64,000 nt of DNA from Ypsolopha sequella (Eukaryota; Arthropoda; Insecta; Lepidoptera; Ypsolophidae). Below are positions 10,600 through 22,196 of this stretch, in pieces. Made by a program: the position numbers and the translations under genes. The stretch lies in assembly GCA_934047225.1 (NCBI GenBank), contig CAKOHE010000039.1, forward strand, positions 453,001 through 517,000, read 5' to 3'. Position 1 is the first letter of the stretch, and every line of letters begins with the position of its first letter. The notes under the pieces are model-generated. The model saw only the letters and a list, made by a program, of their open reading frames with translations, searched no databases and had not been told where the DNA came from.

Positions 10600-10920
10600 T
10601 TAAGGGGGTATATCGTCAAAATTGACACATTTTGAAGTTATTTATTTGCAGTTCAAAAGAAGTCTCAAGTTAATTAATATAACAATTTTGGGACCTTTTT
10701 CTAGATTTTGGTCTATCAGAAACGCGATTGGAGGAATTTCACTCGATACAAATAATAATTAAAATGAGGTCTAAATTCATACTTGCTCTGATATTCTGAC
10801 AAATTGAGATAGCATACAGACTTCAAAAATATTTACTTAGATGGGTTTTAACAATATGTAAATTACTGGTTATGGAAATTTTCATAGATATTTTAGTTAA
10901 TTTTGTATTAATTAGGTCAG
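10600..10920 (+). mobile_element. MITE family 1, left part only
   Basis: It begins TTAAGGGGGTATATCG and follows 3320-3743 closely through CTATCAGAAACGCGATTGG and ATGGGTTTTAAC, but stops before the right terminus. It is a 3' truncated copy. Confidence 0.65.
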
Positions 10921-12039
10921 TGATTTGTTTAACTACTTTCATCACAGGGGTGTTAGTATAAATGAGACTAATTTTAGGACAAATAAAACAAGGCTTATTT
11001 CCATCTTCAGTTTTGTAATTATGGATTTTTTTTGTAATAAGCATCGTTTATATTAACACCGCTGTTATAAAAGTTGCGGACTAAATAAACACCGTGTAGA
11101 GATAAGAATAGGTTTTACATATTACATTTTACTTACATAACATTTTATTTTAGTACTTAGTACTGGATTATAATACATTTTATTTGGAAAAAGTGCAGAA
11201 CATAAGGCTATTACGATAGTTTTTATATTTTTTAAACATTGGGCTTACATTGAGTTAATTTGTACTCTCAACAAAAACATCAAACTCATAGTTATAACAG
11301 ATCATAAAATGATTCGAGTTTAAAAACATAAAGTGCTGGTCTACATTAAAACTATACTTAGTATTTGAAACAGTACATAATTATATTATTTGATTACCAA
11401 CCGCAAATAACATTTTTATATTTTTTTGTTGCAATGTACACTTAACACTAACCGCATGCAAAATCGTAGGTCTGCTAGAACACCTTTAGAGTTTTGATGA
11501 TAGGTCACTCAGTCAGTAACAAAATAAGGGAACTTTGACTTGAGATATTTAGTAATCAAATATAGGTACAAACTTGTAATTTGGGGGTAAAATTAGGTTC
11601 AGTAAGTTCTCTTTGTAACTGAAGTTTCAGACTTCTAGCTTCACCCACAACGAAGATACAGGGGGCCTGAAACTGCTGTGAGTTGCTTCGAGAAAAGGAT
11701 GGTACGGCCGTTCCGCGTTTTTTTTTTGCAATACTTTACTTATAAAATTTAATGCACAATTAGCCATGATTTTGTCGAAACAAACTTAAAACAGCATTTT
11801 AAGCTTGTTTGGACAAAATCGTGAAGAATTGTGCATTTTATTTCAAACTGTTGATTTACAAACCTAACTTATACTTAACTACTGACGTGAATTGCCACAG
11901 ACCAATATATTTTCTACTGTTAACTTCTTAACAAAAAGAAACAAAGTTATGTTGTGCACTTTGTACCGAGCGACTGACGTTTAACATAAACTTCTTCGGG
12001 TCGAAACCTGTTGCTGAATATTTGTTGTAATATTTTTAG
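10921..12039. other. Non-coding DNA with MITE family 2 fragment
   Basis: 10921-11739 is AT-rich with nothing recognised. 11740-11990 matches the family 2 elements at 24879 and 48656: TTAATGCACAATTAG, then AATTGCCACAGACCAATAT, ending TTGTACCGAGCGACTGACGT. An internal inverted repeat (GCACAATTAGCC against AGAATTGTGC) is part of the family. Confidence 0.55.
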
Positions 12040-12123
12040 ACAGCAGCAACAGGGTCGGCGAACAAGACAGAATTAACCAAAAATCAAGACGTCGACGACG
12101 CTCCGCCACCTCCTGAAGTTATT
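12040..12123 (+). CDS. Internal exon, phase 0
   Basis: The acceptor ATATTTTTAG ends at 12039 and a strong donor GTAAGT begins at 12124. The 84 bases are open in the phase-0 frame for 28 codons (TAATGSANKTELTKNQ, then DVDDAPPPPEVI). Phase matches the end of the exon at 1571-1770, so the two may belong to one gene. The sequence is low-complexity and cannot be assigned to a family. Confidence 0.6.
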
Positions 12124-12129
12124 GTAAGT

Positions 12130-12440
12130 TAAGAATACCAAAAAAATTGTGTTTTTTCGAATCCATTTACTCCACTATAACGTCATCTACGTATTTCATT
12201 TTTGGGTAAATGTTTATTGAGTATTTGATTAAGATTCTCACTGTAGGAAAACGCGATTGGATGAAATGTTCTCGATAGAATTTAATTCCGAAAAGACCTC
12301 TAAATTATTTTATTTTTTCCTGTAATTCTGAAATCGTAACTAATTTCATTGTGAAATTGCATTCAAAATGTGGATATTGTGTATTTGTAAAGTCTCCTTG
12401 AAAATCTTTTTGACAAAATTGCTGAGTACATTTTATATTA
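12130..12440 (+). mobile_element. MITE family 1 internal fragment
   Basis: This nearly duplicates 10100-10375: TTTTTTCGAATCCATTTACT, CTATAACGTCATCTACGTAT, and AATGTGGATATTGTGTATTT. Neither TTAA terminus is retained. It begins just seven bases after the end of the exon at 12123. Confidence 0.65.
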
Positions 12441-13074
12441 TCTTTTAGTTTCCATCGTGAGGAGCAATTCCCAGTCTGTTCTTATTCTTGTTCTTTATTG
12501 TACACAAAATATTTAATACACACGTAAACATTAAAATTTGTGTACAGCGGCGAGCTTATCACTATGAGAGATTTCTTCAAACAAACCGAAAAAAGATCAG
12601 AAATACATAAAAAGAAAACAGTAATCATATGTGTACAAACTTAATACTTACTGTCAAATAATAAACGAAAATACATTAATTTAACTAACTACAAAACCAA
12701 TGTACATAGATATAAATAAATAATGAATAAAATACATATTCGTTACGGACGACTCGCTTGTTGCAAACGGATCAAGCTGAATAATTTGGGCAAGTGCGAG
12801 TCGGACTCGCGCACAAAAGGTTCCGTACCACCACACCATACGGCTACGGAACCCTAATTACAATTACAACAATATAAATGACATAGCATGAATGACACAT
12901 ACATGCCACTAAAATGGTAGCGCTTGAAAAACAATTCGCAGCTCACGGAATCCCAATACCTTAACAGCTATATTTTTGAGGCACTTTTTGCTGATAGCAA
13001 TATCTACCAGGCAACCTTTAAATGCATTCTACGCATGTACTCGTATGTAGGACTAAATTAATATTTTTGATTTA
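12441..13074. repeat. Non-coding DNA with dispersed-repeat head
   Basis: 12788-12855 carries GGGCAAGTGCGAGTCGGACT, CGCGCACAAAAGGTTCCG and CTACGGAACCCTAA, the head and tail motifs of the family at 20187-20707. The remainder is AT-rich and featureless. Confidence 0.55.
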
Positions 13075-13078
13075 GGTT

Positions 13079-13420
13079 TTTTTTATTTATTTATCTAATT
13101 ATCATGTTTTGTACATATTTTTGTCTTATAAAAAAGAAAATCACGTAAACCCTTAGTGGGTTTACGTGTGATTTCTGAGCCACTTCTTAGTGGTACTGTA
13201 CATAACAAAAAATACAAGTAAATAATAAAAAACATTTAACTGACATAATTAATTAGTTCAAGACAATAGATGTCTCTTCATGATTTTTCTTACTCTTTTA
13301 GGTTTGACATCTATGTCTTGCAACACTTTACCTGGTATACTATTTAAGATTTCAGGTAGCATGTAGTTCCAAGTGCGCTTTATATATTAAGGGCCTTACT
13401 ATTGCCAAATGGGTACTTTC
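13079..13420 (-). pseudogene. LINE 3' end, ORF2 C-terminal fragment
   Basis: On the minus strand a frame with stop at 13258-13260 reads MLPEILNSIPGKVLQ and then DVKPKRVRKIMKRHL, the style of a non-LTR reverse transcriptase C-terminus. A 3' untranslated part follows, ending in a TAAA-type tail at about 13079-13100. The 5' part is missing or too eroded to follow. Confidence 0.55.
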
Positions 13421-13950
13421 TAAAGCCTACTCCTCGTTTATGGCCAAACCAAAAATAATGAAAAAATGTATTATGAGTAATCAACTCTTAGACCACATAT
13501 GCAACAGTTTTCTTTTTCATACCACCAAAACTTCTACATGAATTATTTTTTTTACTGAATGGTGTGTTTTGACCTCAAATTCCCTACTGCTCCTGAGTTG
13601 CTTGGCCGATTGAATTCATTTATGCTTTGATAAATAGATAAACTTTATAGCTATAAACATAACATAAGATTATTCAATCGAGTAATCACGTCCAAGTGAA
13701 AAGTATAATTTTCCCCTATTTCGCTCTATCAAGGACGCAGCGAGCGTCGTAACAGCCACTATGCATTGCGCGCTGATATGAACGTTATTTCAATGTCGTT
13801 TCCGTTGATATTTGTAGTGAGAAATATCGAGCTGCTAATTTGGCGATGGTAATCGCCTTAAGTGCAATGTGTGAATGTTATGTTTTTCTGTAAATTAAAA
13901 TATGTGAATATCTGCTTAAACAGATCATGATATGCCCAATTCTACGATTT

Positions 13951-15587
13951 GGCCCGCGAGGATCAACCATCTTATGAGGTTATTATATATACAGGGTGGA
14001 AAAAATGAAAGGGCCCTGGAGGGGAACTACCTTAAATCCTTTAGTTAGCTCATTTTACTGAAAGGAAACATTCCTTTATTTTTTAAAAGAAACAAAACTG
14101 CATTCAAAGATCTTCTAAAATTTGCTTGTCTCACCCGGGAACTGAACCTACTAAAAATAAAAAAAATAAACCCTCGCTATTTTATTACACGAATCGGTAG
14201 GATTATTGTTCAGGATTAAATTTGCCTAATAAACATTTAGCCTTACACTCATATGTTGTACGAGATACCCATGAAATTGAATATTTATTACAAGTTTTTT
14301 ATTAACAATACCTAATACTGTTCACTTGTAAAGTAATAATTATACGCCATTATTACACAATGACAGCACGGAATGAAAGCAAAACAAAACAAAATTTTAA
14401 TTTCGAACGAAATTTATGGTTCGAACTTCAAATTTGAAAAAAAAAATACGTTCCTTTTTTAAACTTTTCGTTAGTACGCCTAGTGCAAGAAGTAATTGTG
14501 CTCTGCATACATTTCTTATTACCATTTAACGATTTTCTTATTGAAGTCTTCAACAAGGTACTTAAGATAAATAACATTAGCAAGCTTTTACTTCATACGA
14601 TGTCTTTGGATGTAAGAGAGATAAGAAAATTATAACGTGTCATTTACTTGTTACAAGTGAACAGTACTAGGCATTGTTATCAAAGAACTTGTAATAAATA
14701 TTTCATTTCATGAGTATCTCGTACAACAGATGAGTGTAAGACCAAATGTTTATTATACAAATTTTATTCTGAACAATAATCCTACCGATTCGTATGATAA
14801 AATAGCGCGGGTTTATTTTTTTAATTTTTAATTGGTTTGATTCCTGGGTGAGACAAGCGAATTTCAGAATATCTTTGAATGCAGTTTTGTTTCTTTTAAA
14901 AAATAAAGGAATGTTTCTTTTCAGTAAAATGACCTAACTAAAGGATTTAAGGTAGTTCCCCTCCAGGGCCCTTAAATTTTTTCCACCCTGTATATAGTGT
15001 CAGGTGCTAGGTCGTGGTGTGGGTCTGTCGACACACTCAGGAGCTCTGTCTGGACCCGACGGACCGGACTGGCCCGCGAGGATCAACCATCTTATGAGGT
15101 TATTATATATATATAGTGTCAGGTGCTAGGTCGTGGTGTGGGTCTGTCGACACACTCAGAAGCTCTGTCTGGACCCGACGGACCGGACTGGCCCGCGAGG
15201 ATCAACCATCTTATGAGGTTATTATATATATATAGTGTCAGGTGCTAGGTCGTGGTGTGGGTCTGTCGACACACTCAGGAGCTCTGTCTGGACCCGACGG
15301 ACCGGACTGGCCCGCGAGGATCAACCATCTTATGAGGTTATTATATATATATAGTGTCAGGTGCTAGGTCGTGGTGTGGGTCTGTCGACACACTCAGGAG
15401 CTCTGTCTGGACCCGACGGACCGGACTGGCCCGCGAGGATCAACCATCTTATGAGGTTATTATATATATATAGTGTCAGGTGCTAGGTCGTGGTGTGGGT
15501 CTGTCGACACACTCAGGAGCTCTGTCTGGACCCGACGGACCGGACTGGCCCGCGAGGATCAACCATCTTATGAGGTTATTATATATA
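13951..15587 (+). repeat. 119-bp tandem array, interrupted
   Basis: Five complete 119-bp units begin at 14996, 15115, 15234, 15353 and 15472 (each starting AGTGTCAGGTGCTAGG), nearly identical to one another. Part of a preceding unit (GGCCCGCGAGGATCAACCAT) lies at 13951-13991, separated from the rest by the foldback element at 13992-14990. Each unit contains a TATATATA stretch that was the insertion target. Confidence 0.9.
13992..14990. mobile_element. Long-armed foldback transposon in the satellite
   Basis: The ends are CAGGGTGGAAAAAAT and its reverse complement ATTTTTTCCACCCTG, flanked by TA within TATATA. The arms run about 345 bp each (13992-14335 and about 14648-14990) and are roughly 90% alike by eye. 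The approximately 300-bp centre has no transposase. A TA target and such termini suggest a Tc1/mariner-type non-autonomous element. Confidence 0.8.
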
Positions 15588-15853
15588 CAGAGTGTTTAGA
15601 TGAAGTTGCGGAAGCCGAAAACTGGCGATAGTACTCATAGATACGAACAAATTTTCGTGTAAAAAAATTGTGAAATCGAAAAAAAAAAAAGAACGGTTGT
15701 CCCATACATTTTGTTAGGGTAGCTATGTAAGTTTTCTATGGAACAGCTGTTCTTTTTTTTTTTTCGCGATTTTGTTTCCATAGTAAATGTTGTTCGCATG
15801 GACGAGTATTATTGCCAGTTCCGGCTTCCGCAACTTCATCTTAATACCCAGTA
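15588..15853. mobile_element. TA-flanked MITE beside the 119-bp array
   Basis: CAGAGTGTTTAGATGAAGTT GCGGAAG at the left is mirrored by CTTCCGCAACTTCATC TTAATACCCAG at the right, and poly-A/poly-T stretches pair internally. It abuts the TATATA of the last satellite unit. The same terminus occurs at 6390-6560. Confidence 0.75.
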
Positions 15854-16249
15854 TCTATATGCGGAAACAACGATTCACGACATCACGCCATGAATCCCCG
15901 GGGGGTCAAAGGTTTCGAGTGTTTTGACTGTGAAATGTAAGTGATTATTACGTCCCAACATGATGGGTGATGCGCCGTATCGCTGTAACAAACTGGACAC
16001 AAGATAGATAGATAGATATAACATGTATTTCTCAAAAACATGATATATATATACAAAGACAAAGCAGAGCTTAAATAAAAGAGAAAAAAAATTAAAACAC
16101 AAAAAGAAAGTGAAATTTATCCTAGTGGTATGTGTGTCGCGGCAAATAGAAAAAGTCTCCGACTCAGCATAATGCCGCAAACCGAAATCTGCGACGCTGT
16201 TATTCTGCCGTCACCAGAGCCGCACGAATTCCACCGAGAGTGGACAATT
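15854..16249. other. Non-coding DNA
   Basis: It contains the short recurring block ATTACGTCCCAACATGATGG at 15947 (also at 7075) and AT-rich sequence. No gene is seen. Confidence 0.45.
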
Positions 16250-16632
16250 AAATATATTTCAGTGCAAATGCTCGTAAAGGCCCACTTTTTATGCATCACA
16301 ACCGAACAGAAAGTTGATTATTTTGCGCTAGGGCTTTATTATTATTATTTTTTTATTTATTTACAAGAAGTTGCCTAACCTGCAACCTTTTCTGTGTACC
16401 ATAAATGTTATACTTTATACGGCTCTGGATACAGTCCTTTTGAGCCAATCATAATTTAAAATTCACAAGATTATATTTGCTTTATTTCCTCACACTGCAT
16501 TGAAAAACGTAGTATGAGACACGGGCGTAAGAGCAATAAATTACTCGGTTACGTTTAAAACACTCGCTACGCTCGTGTTTTAAATCGTCCTCGTAATTTA
16601 TTCCTTTTCGCCCTTGTAGCATAAACCACTAT
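16250..16632 (+). repeat. Palindrome-bearing dispersed repeat, copy 1
   Basis: It shares about 380 bases with inverted copies at 46372-46775 and 47188-47583. Landmarks are CCCACTTTTTATGCAT, the AATAATAAAGCCCTAG region on the opposite strand, CTCTGGATACAGTCCTTT, and a central palindrome AAACACTCGCTACGCTCGTG TTT flanked by AATAAATTAC and GTAATTTATT. There is no open frame of note. Confidence 0.8.
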
Positions 16633-16644
16633 TATGGACAAATG

Positions 16645-16735
16645 TGTCCCTACTACGGGGTTGGAACCTGCGACCTCTGGATTACTGGTCGAGACGTTCG
16701 AACCGCTAGACCACATGGATAAAACGTATTTGACT
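16645..16735 (-). repeat. tRNA-like SINE head, minus strand
   Basis: Reversed, it reads GTGGTCTAGCGGTTCGAACG (A-box region) and then AGAGGTCGCAGGTTCCAACC CC (B-box region). The arms do not make a full cloverleaf, so a tRNA-derived SINE is more likely than a tRNA gene. Confidence 0.55.
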
Positions 16736-16944
16736 TGAATAACGTCTAATACAGGAAAGAGGAAGCCATATGGGACACAATTAATATCGATAAGTTTACA
16801 AGTAAATTGTTGAGTGTGTAACTATCCAAAAGTAATATTTCGATTTTAAATTATTATAATCTTCATAATTTATAGACAAATGCTACCTATATAAGTTAGT
16901 CATGTATTGACTTGTTTAACCTCCCGTTTCCCCTCCTCCTCCAG

Positions 16945-17063
16945 GCTGGCTCCTCTGAGTTACTCGTTGGTGATAATGCTGAAGGACAAGATCTACGCGG
17001 TGCGAGACCCCTACGGCAACCGACCCCTCTGTCTTGGCAAGATCCTGCCACAAGGGAGTTCCT
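16945..17063 (+). CDS. Prat: Amidophosphoribosyltransferase exon
   Basis: The pyrimidine tract CCCCTCCTCCTCCAG ends at 16944 and the donor GTGAGT begins at 17064. The frame, entered after one base, reads [20 protein letters not shown] and then [10 protein letters not shown]. The [16 protein letters not shown] block is a hallmark of the N-terminal glutaminase (Ntn-hydrolase) domain of amidophosphoribosyltransferase, the cytosolic enzyme that converts PRPP and glutamine to phosphoribosylamine in the first committed step of purine synthesis. Thirty-nine codons are seen, with a phase-2 intron before and a phase-1 intron after. No neighbouring Prat exon was found, so introns must be long or this is a captured exon. 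Confidence 0.85.
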
Positions 17064-17771
17064 GTGAGTAGTCACTATTCTTATGCCGGCGCCAGACATG
17101 TGTCCACTTATTTGCACACTCGAGTGGACACACTGTGTGGCACGAGACTTTGTCTATGTGTTCCAAAGTTTGTACACAGATTTGCACTTTGCCGAGCGGT
17201 ATCGGTTTTTTAGCGCACATCAAAGGAATGTGTTCAAATAAGTGCGTAGCCTGCCACACTATTTGGCCTATTTGCAAAGACCAGTTGCTTGAGCGCTGTT
17301 GTGGGGAATGGTTGTGTGAATAAAAAAGAGAAAAATACAGGCGTCGTTCATGTTAAGATGACTAAGTTTACACACTTTGCTAAGTATAAACAGTTACCGT
17401 TTCATGGAAAACTGTTTTTACCTGAAACCATTTCACAAATTCAATTAACTTATTTTGAATATTTTGTCATCTTGCACTTCTTGATGAGAAATACAATTTC
17501 AATAAGTAAAAATACAACTTTTTGTTAAGAAAACTTATAGTTAAAAGTCTGCTGTATGCATAAACATATTTTTAATTATATAACAATAGTAATAAAATAA
17601 TTGGCTTATCCGTCGTCGTGATACCAGCCGTAAATTCCTTAAATAATCTGATATCACGCTTATGGAAAACCCAATTATTTTGAAGATACCATAATATCAT
17701 TAAAATATGTTTATGGATATAGCAAACTTTTAACAATAAATTGTCTTAGCTAAAAGTTGTACTTTACCGTT
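17064..17771. other. Intron-like DNA after the Prat exon
   Basis: 17094-17260 has a weak inverted repeat (GTGTCCACTTATTTGCACAC against GTGTTCAAATAAGTG). The rest is AT-rich. No further Prat exon is seen. Confidence 0.4.
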
Positions 17772-17824
17772 ATAATTATTTCTTAATTATTTCTTAAATT
17801 ATTTCTTAAATTATTTCTTAAATT
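17772..17824. repeat. Short 13-bp tandem repeat
   Basis: About four units of TTATTTCTTAAA(T) follow one another. It is a simple expansion in non-coding DNA. Confidence 0.8.
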
Positions 17825-19499
17825 CAGAGAAATAGCCCTTAAGGAAAACCTTGTATGAAAATATTTGTTATCTTTGTAACAGAGAAAAAAGTTATAATAA
17901 ACAAAGCTATCGCCACATTGAACAAACAGTAAATTATTAATCCCTTTAGAATAGACCGATATGGTTTTTATATTTTTTACATTATTTGTTCTACAGTTCC
18001 TTTCTGTGCTTTCTTTCAAATGCAAAATATTATGTCAAGTGTTGATCTCTATATTTTCATAAGGAGAAAATTTGTATGAAAAAGTTAAATAAAAGGCCAT
18101 AAAAACGTTATAATATGTATGTTTTACAGGGCTGTAAATATAAGCATTTATTGATTTTACCCAGAAAAATTGCCTAGACAAACGGACAAACAGACAAACA
18201 TAGGGACAACAAATTAATCCTAAAAGAGTTTTGTTTTTTCATTTTGCGTAAAGGGACCTGAACATTTCAAACTTTGATACAAATAAATTTCTATATTTTA
18301 AACACTTGGCGATTTATCCCAAGGGTAAACAGGTGTCCCAAAAGTCAACGCTTTCCCTTGGAAGGCTGGTAGGCCAGCTCATGACTGACCAGAATATCAA
18401 ATTATGACCTCAGCAAAAAGTAGATAGTCTTCGAGTTGATGGTAATTTTATAAATTCGAATAGATTTTTGAGAGTCAAAGCTTACCAGTTCTAAATTCTA
18501 AAAATAAAACTTTTGTTGCGCAACTCTGAATAGTCCCGCTATTGATAAAGTCAAAAATAAACCTTGAAATGCTGTAACATCAGAAAGAAAAAATAAAAAC
18601 CCAATTTATGAGCAATTTTTTGTAATTAGGTTAGTTCGATACCACACCCTGAAAAAAATTGTCCAATGTTAGTTTTGCAAATTGTCTTAAATAACGGCTC
18701 ATCAAATATTGTTTTTCAAATGATCTGGCAATTTCTGTGTATTACTTTTGAAAAAAAAGTTATTGCTATTTTACTACCAAATGAGCTGCGTATTTTTTAA
18801 AATAATTAGAATTTAGAATGAAAGAGTGGCGGGCAGTAAAAATATTTGATGCTCATTAGAAATGCCATTTAACACGCGTTAGAGTGAGATAAATAGTGAC
18901 GCTATTTAAAATGAGTTGGAATGAGATAGTAACGCAGTTAAACGTGGTTGAATGAGAGAGGCATAATTGATATAGGCTACAGTGAGATAGATAGTGACGT
19001 GGTGCATTCCTTCTGAGAATATTTGTTAGTTTCCACTTTTTGTAATAACAACTTTAGTAAAAATTTTTTGTAAACAAATTTTTGGTCCAATTTATTTTCC
19101 CGCAAGTGTAAAACCAGCTCAACGGGCGAAAAATATTCAAAGAATGGGTAATGGTGACAATTAACCGTCACAATATTATTATGTATCTCTAAAGGAGTGT
19201 CTGAAATGTTCCGAGGGTCAACTGATAAATCAAACACTCAAAAAACCACTTTTAGCCGACCATAATAAATTTACGTCCCGACGTGATAGCAAGTAGGATC
19301 GATGCCGTGTGACGATGATCGAAATACACTAATAAATTAGATAAAATAAAATACGTATTACTTTTGACCCTGCCTCGTCCACTCTATTCGTATTTTTGCT
19401 ATGGTGCCGCGAGCTTAGAGACCGGGACGAATTTCCCCCCGCGCGATATCGTAAAATAGAATAAGCCACGCCCGGAACTGGTTTTTGTTTTGGCTATGT
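17825..19499. other. AT-rich non-coding DNA
   Basis: No coding exon was found. Around 18880-19010 a degenerate motif (GAGATAGATAGTGACG and variants) recurs three or four times. Confidence 0.4.
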
Positions 19500-19935
19500 C
19501 ATACTCTTAATGAAACGAACAAGCGAAGCGAGTTTGTGTTTATTAGAATATTCAACCAGGAGTTTAAGATGTAGGACAAACTACTAGATAGTAATAACAT
19601 TTGTACATGATTTACAACTCCGGTTTACTTTAGATTCGTATTTGTTTGAGAATTTTATCAATGATTAGTGACATTGAAAATAAAATAAAATAGTTAGATT
19701 ACATTTAAACAAATTTACCTGGAAAGCCTTTTAAGGGTTTTCATTTTGTTTCTGAAAAATAGGTGTCTCAATTGATGGCGACACAAAGTCTAGACAGACG
19801 TTCGAATTAGGCGCCATGAAGTCTAGACAGGCTGTATCACGTGACCACATGTAGCGTCATTCAAGGAAACTTATGGAAAATTTAATAAGCTGATGTAGCT
19901 TGACGAGTTTACCTTTATAAAAGGAGGGTTCGGTA
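19500..19935 (+). repeat. Dispersed repeat, copy 1
   Basis: About 430 bases match the reverse complement of 58245-58668, for example CAAGCGAAGCGAGTTTGTGT, GATGGCGACACAAAGTCTAG and GCTTGACGAGTTTACC TTTA. A shorter third copy is at 58785-58935. No coding frame is seen. Confidence 0.8.
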
Positions 19936-20186
19936 AATGTTAATTTTAAAGGGGAATCTGTTGGGTTGTTCATTTATTTCTGATGAATATTTTATTGTTA
20001 TTTTTATGTTTAATTCCTAGGTTTCAACATTTTATCCTTATTATCAAGATGTTTTCTTCCCATTAATCATTGTTAAATATGAATGTTTTATAAAACGGGC
20101 AATTGAAGCGAGTTCATGTCTATTCAAGTGATAGAGTGAGTGCATGTATGTAAGTATGTGTATGTGAAGGAGCGTTGGTATAACAA

Positions 20187-20707
20187 CAAAACTCGCGCAC
20201 AAAGGGTTCCTTACCACCACACAATACGGGTACGGAACCCCAAAAACATGGTAAATATTAAAGACCAACTTTACTTGACACTGACGATCTATGAAACTAT
20301 GTATATACATATAAATATGTACCTAAAGGGTCTAATTAAGTTGGACATTGATAACTGCCTAAATATATAAATATATGTAATTTTCAGATTTTTTTCTGTG
20401 TGTGCTATAAGACCTACCTGTGAACTAAATTTAAATTTTTTAAGTCAATGAAAAGCGCCTTCTATTTTTTGATTCCCTTGCGAGTGACAAAAGTTTGTTT
20501 GAAATTGATTATGTAAAGTGCAATAACTTTTTTTCGCGTCGAGTTGATTTTTTACAGCACCATGGGGCCGTTGACTTCGTAGGAATTATCAGTTTCAACT
20601 TGATATGTCATACGGGGCCCGAGCAAAAGGATCGTGACATACAGACAGACGGACAACAAAGTGATCCTATAAGGGTTCCGTTCTTTTTCGAGGAACGGAA
20701 CCCTAAA
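20187..20707 (+). repeat. Dispersed repeat with GGTTCCGT/GGAACCC motifs
   Basis: The head (ACTCGCGCACAAAGGGTTCC, then GGTACGGAACCCC) matches 12788-12855. The tail (TATCAGTTTCAACTTGATAT through GAGGAACGGAACCCTAAA) matches 1365-1490 reversed. The motifs look like a widespread lepidopteran interspersed repeat. Whether head and tail belong to one insertion is uncertain. Confidence 0.55.
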
Positions 20708-21699
20708 TAGGGTGGTATCATTGCAAAGCAGACGATATTTATGAGAAAATAAAATGATTTAATTGTATCACGAGTATTATTATTGTATCCAATTTCATCA
20801 AAGCCCACATTAGCTACAGTATAGCAAACGTGCAAATATTCCTTATTGCCATATCGGAGACATTTTACGTGGCACAGTACTGACGAACGTGTACTTGCGC
20901 CAGAGGTTTAATCAGTTAATATCACGCATAAGTATTTAGTTGTACACATTATTTGTCGTAAGATTATTTTGAATATTTTATTCATTAATTCTCGCCATTT
21001 CCACAGTGCCCGAAAAGCGTGTTTAACAGCATGTTTTTCACATTTTAACGCCTCATTAATACATTATAGTTGATGTCGATGTGGAGGTACCACCCTTACT
21101 TGCAAACTCCCTCCCCTCCCCCCCCCCGAACCCAACTAACACACAAGCTGCTTAAATAGCCTTTGGCCAGCCTGAATGCTGTATAATAGCTGTACAAGGG
21201 CTTTATTGTTATTCTTAAGCTGTAAAGCAGCGTATTTAAAAGTTCTTCAACAGGCAGGTCGTACAGTAGCCATAAAAAGGTAACTTTTATGCCCAAGGAA
21301 ATACAGAGGCGTGTTATAGAGCTATTGCATCTGCCTAAGAAGTAAATTAGTGTTATAAATACCTATTATAACACTCTGTGATCTAAAAGAGATCTTTCAT
21401 AGGTAAAAGTGTTTGAATGGAGTTATAAGCTTCTTTTAAAACGCTTTAGGGTATATAATACACAGGTGCCGGTCATTTTGACCCACCACGGCGATGAACA
21501 TGTACGTGTTAATATATATTTTTTTTTGTTATAAATAGCCTTATAAAACATTTTATTTTTCTTATATATGTTTAAATATTACCTTGGCGATCAAATTGTT
21601 AGATGTACGACAATCAGCAAAACAATTTAATAAAAATAGTGCACTATTACATTAGCAGCAAGCATCTGGCTACTTTTTATTCACATACGACTTTGTCGC
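20708..21699. other. AT-rich non-coding DNA
   Basis: A C-run lies at about 21114-21127. No gene or clear repeat was recognised. Confidence 0.4.
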
Positions 21700-22190
21700 G
21701 TCGGTTTGCAGTTTTTTGACCTGTCGAAAAGCTTTGTAGAGAGCATTGGAAATTATTCTGACCAGCTTTCTCAGTTCGACTTTAGAAAAGGTATGAGCAC
21801 TATTAACAATTTATCTATTTTAACGACTGATATTCATATTGATTTCAAAACCTACATATTACTGCTGCATATGATAACGTAGGTACTTATTCCTGTCCTC
21901 AAACAAAAATAAGGTCTCTTGGGTATCCCAGGGATGTTAGTTCGCCTCATATGCAGTATTTTGATGGATAGAAATATCATAATAAGAAGCCAAAACTCTT
22001 TATTACCACCCAGAAAGGTTTGGTAAGGTCTTCCTCAAGGTTCCGTTCTTAGCCATCTGTTATATAGCTTATACACTAAACTTATGATTTAGAATGTCTT
22101 ACAATATGCAGATGATTTAGCCTTGTATTTTTCTGTAGATTGTATAGATGAGGATTCTAGTCGTTTAAACTTTGCTTTTGTGCAGCACAG
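21700..22190 (+). pseudogene. Decayed LINE reverse transcriptase
   Basis: In shifting frames, reverse-transcriptase blocks can still be read: QFDFRKGMSTINNLSIL (fingers/palm), GLPQGSVLS followed by LLYSLYT, and the catalytic box LQYADDLALYF. Stops and frameshifts separate them, so it is an old, dead non-LTR element in plus orientation. The clade was not determined. Confidence 0.65.
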
Positions 22191-22196
22191 CCTTAC

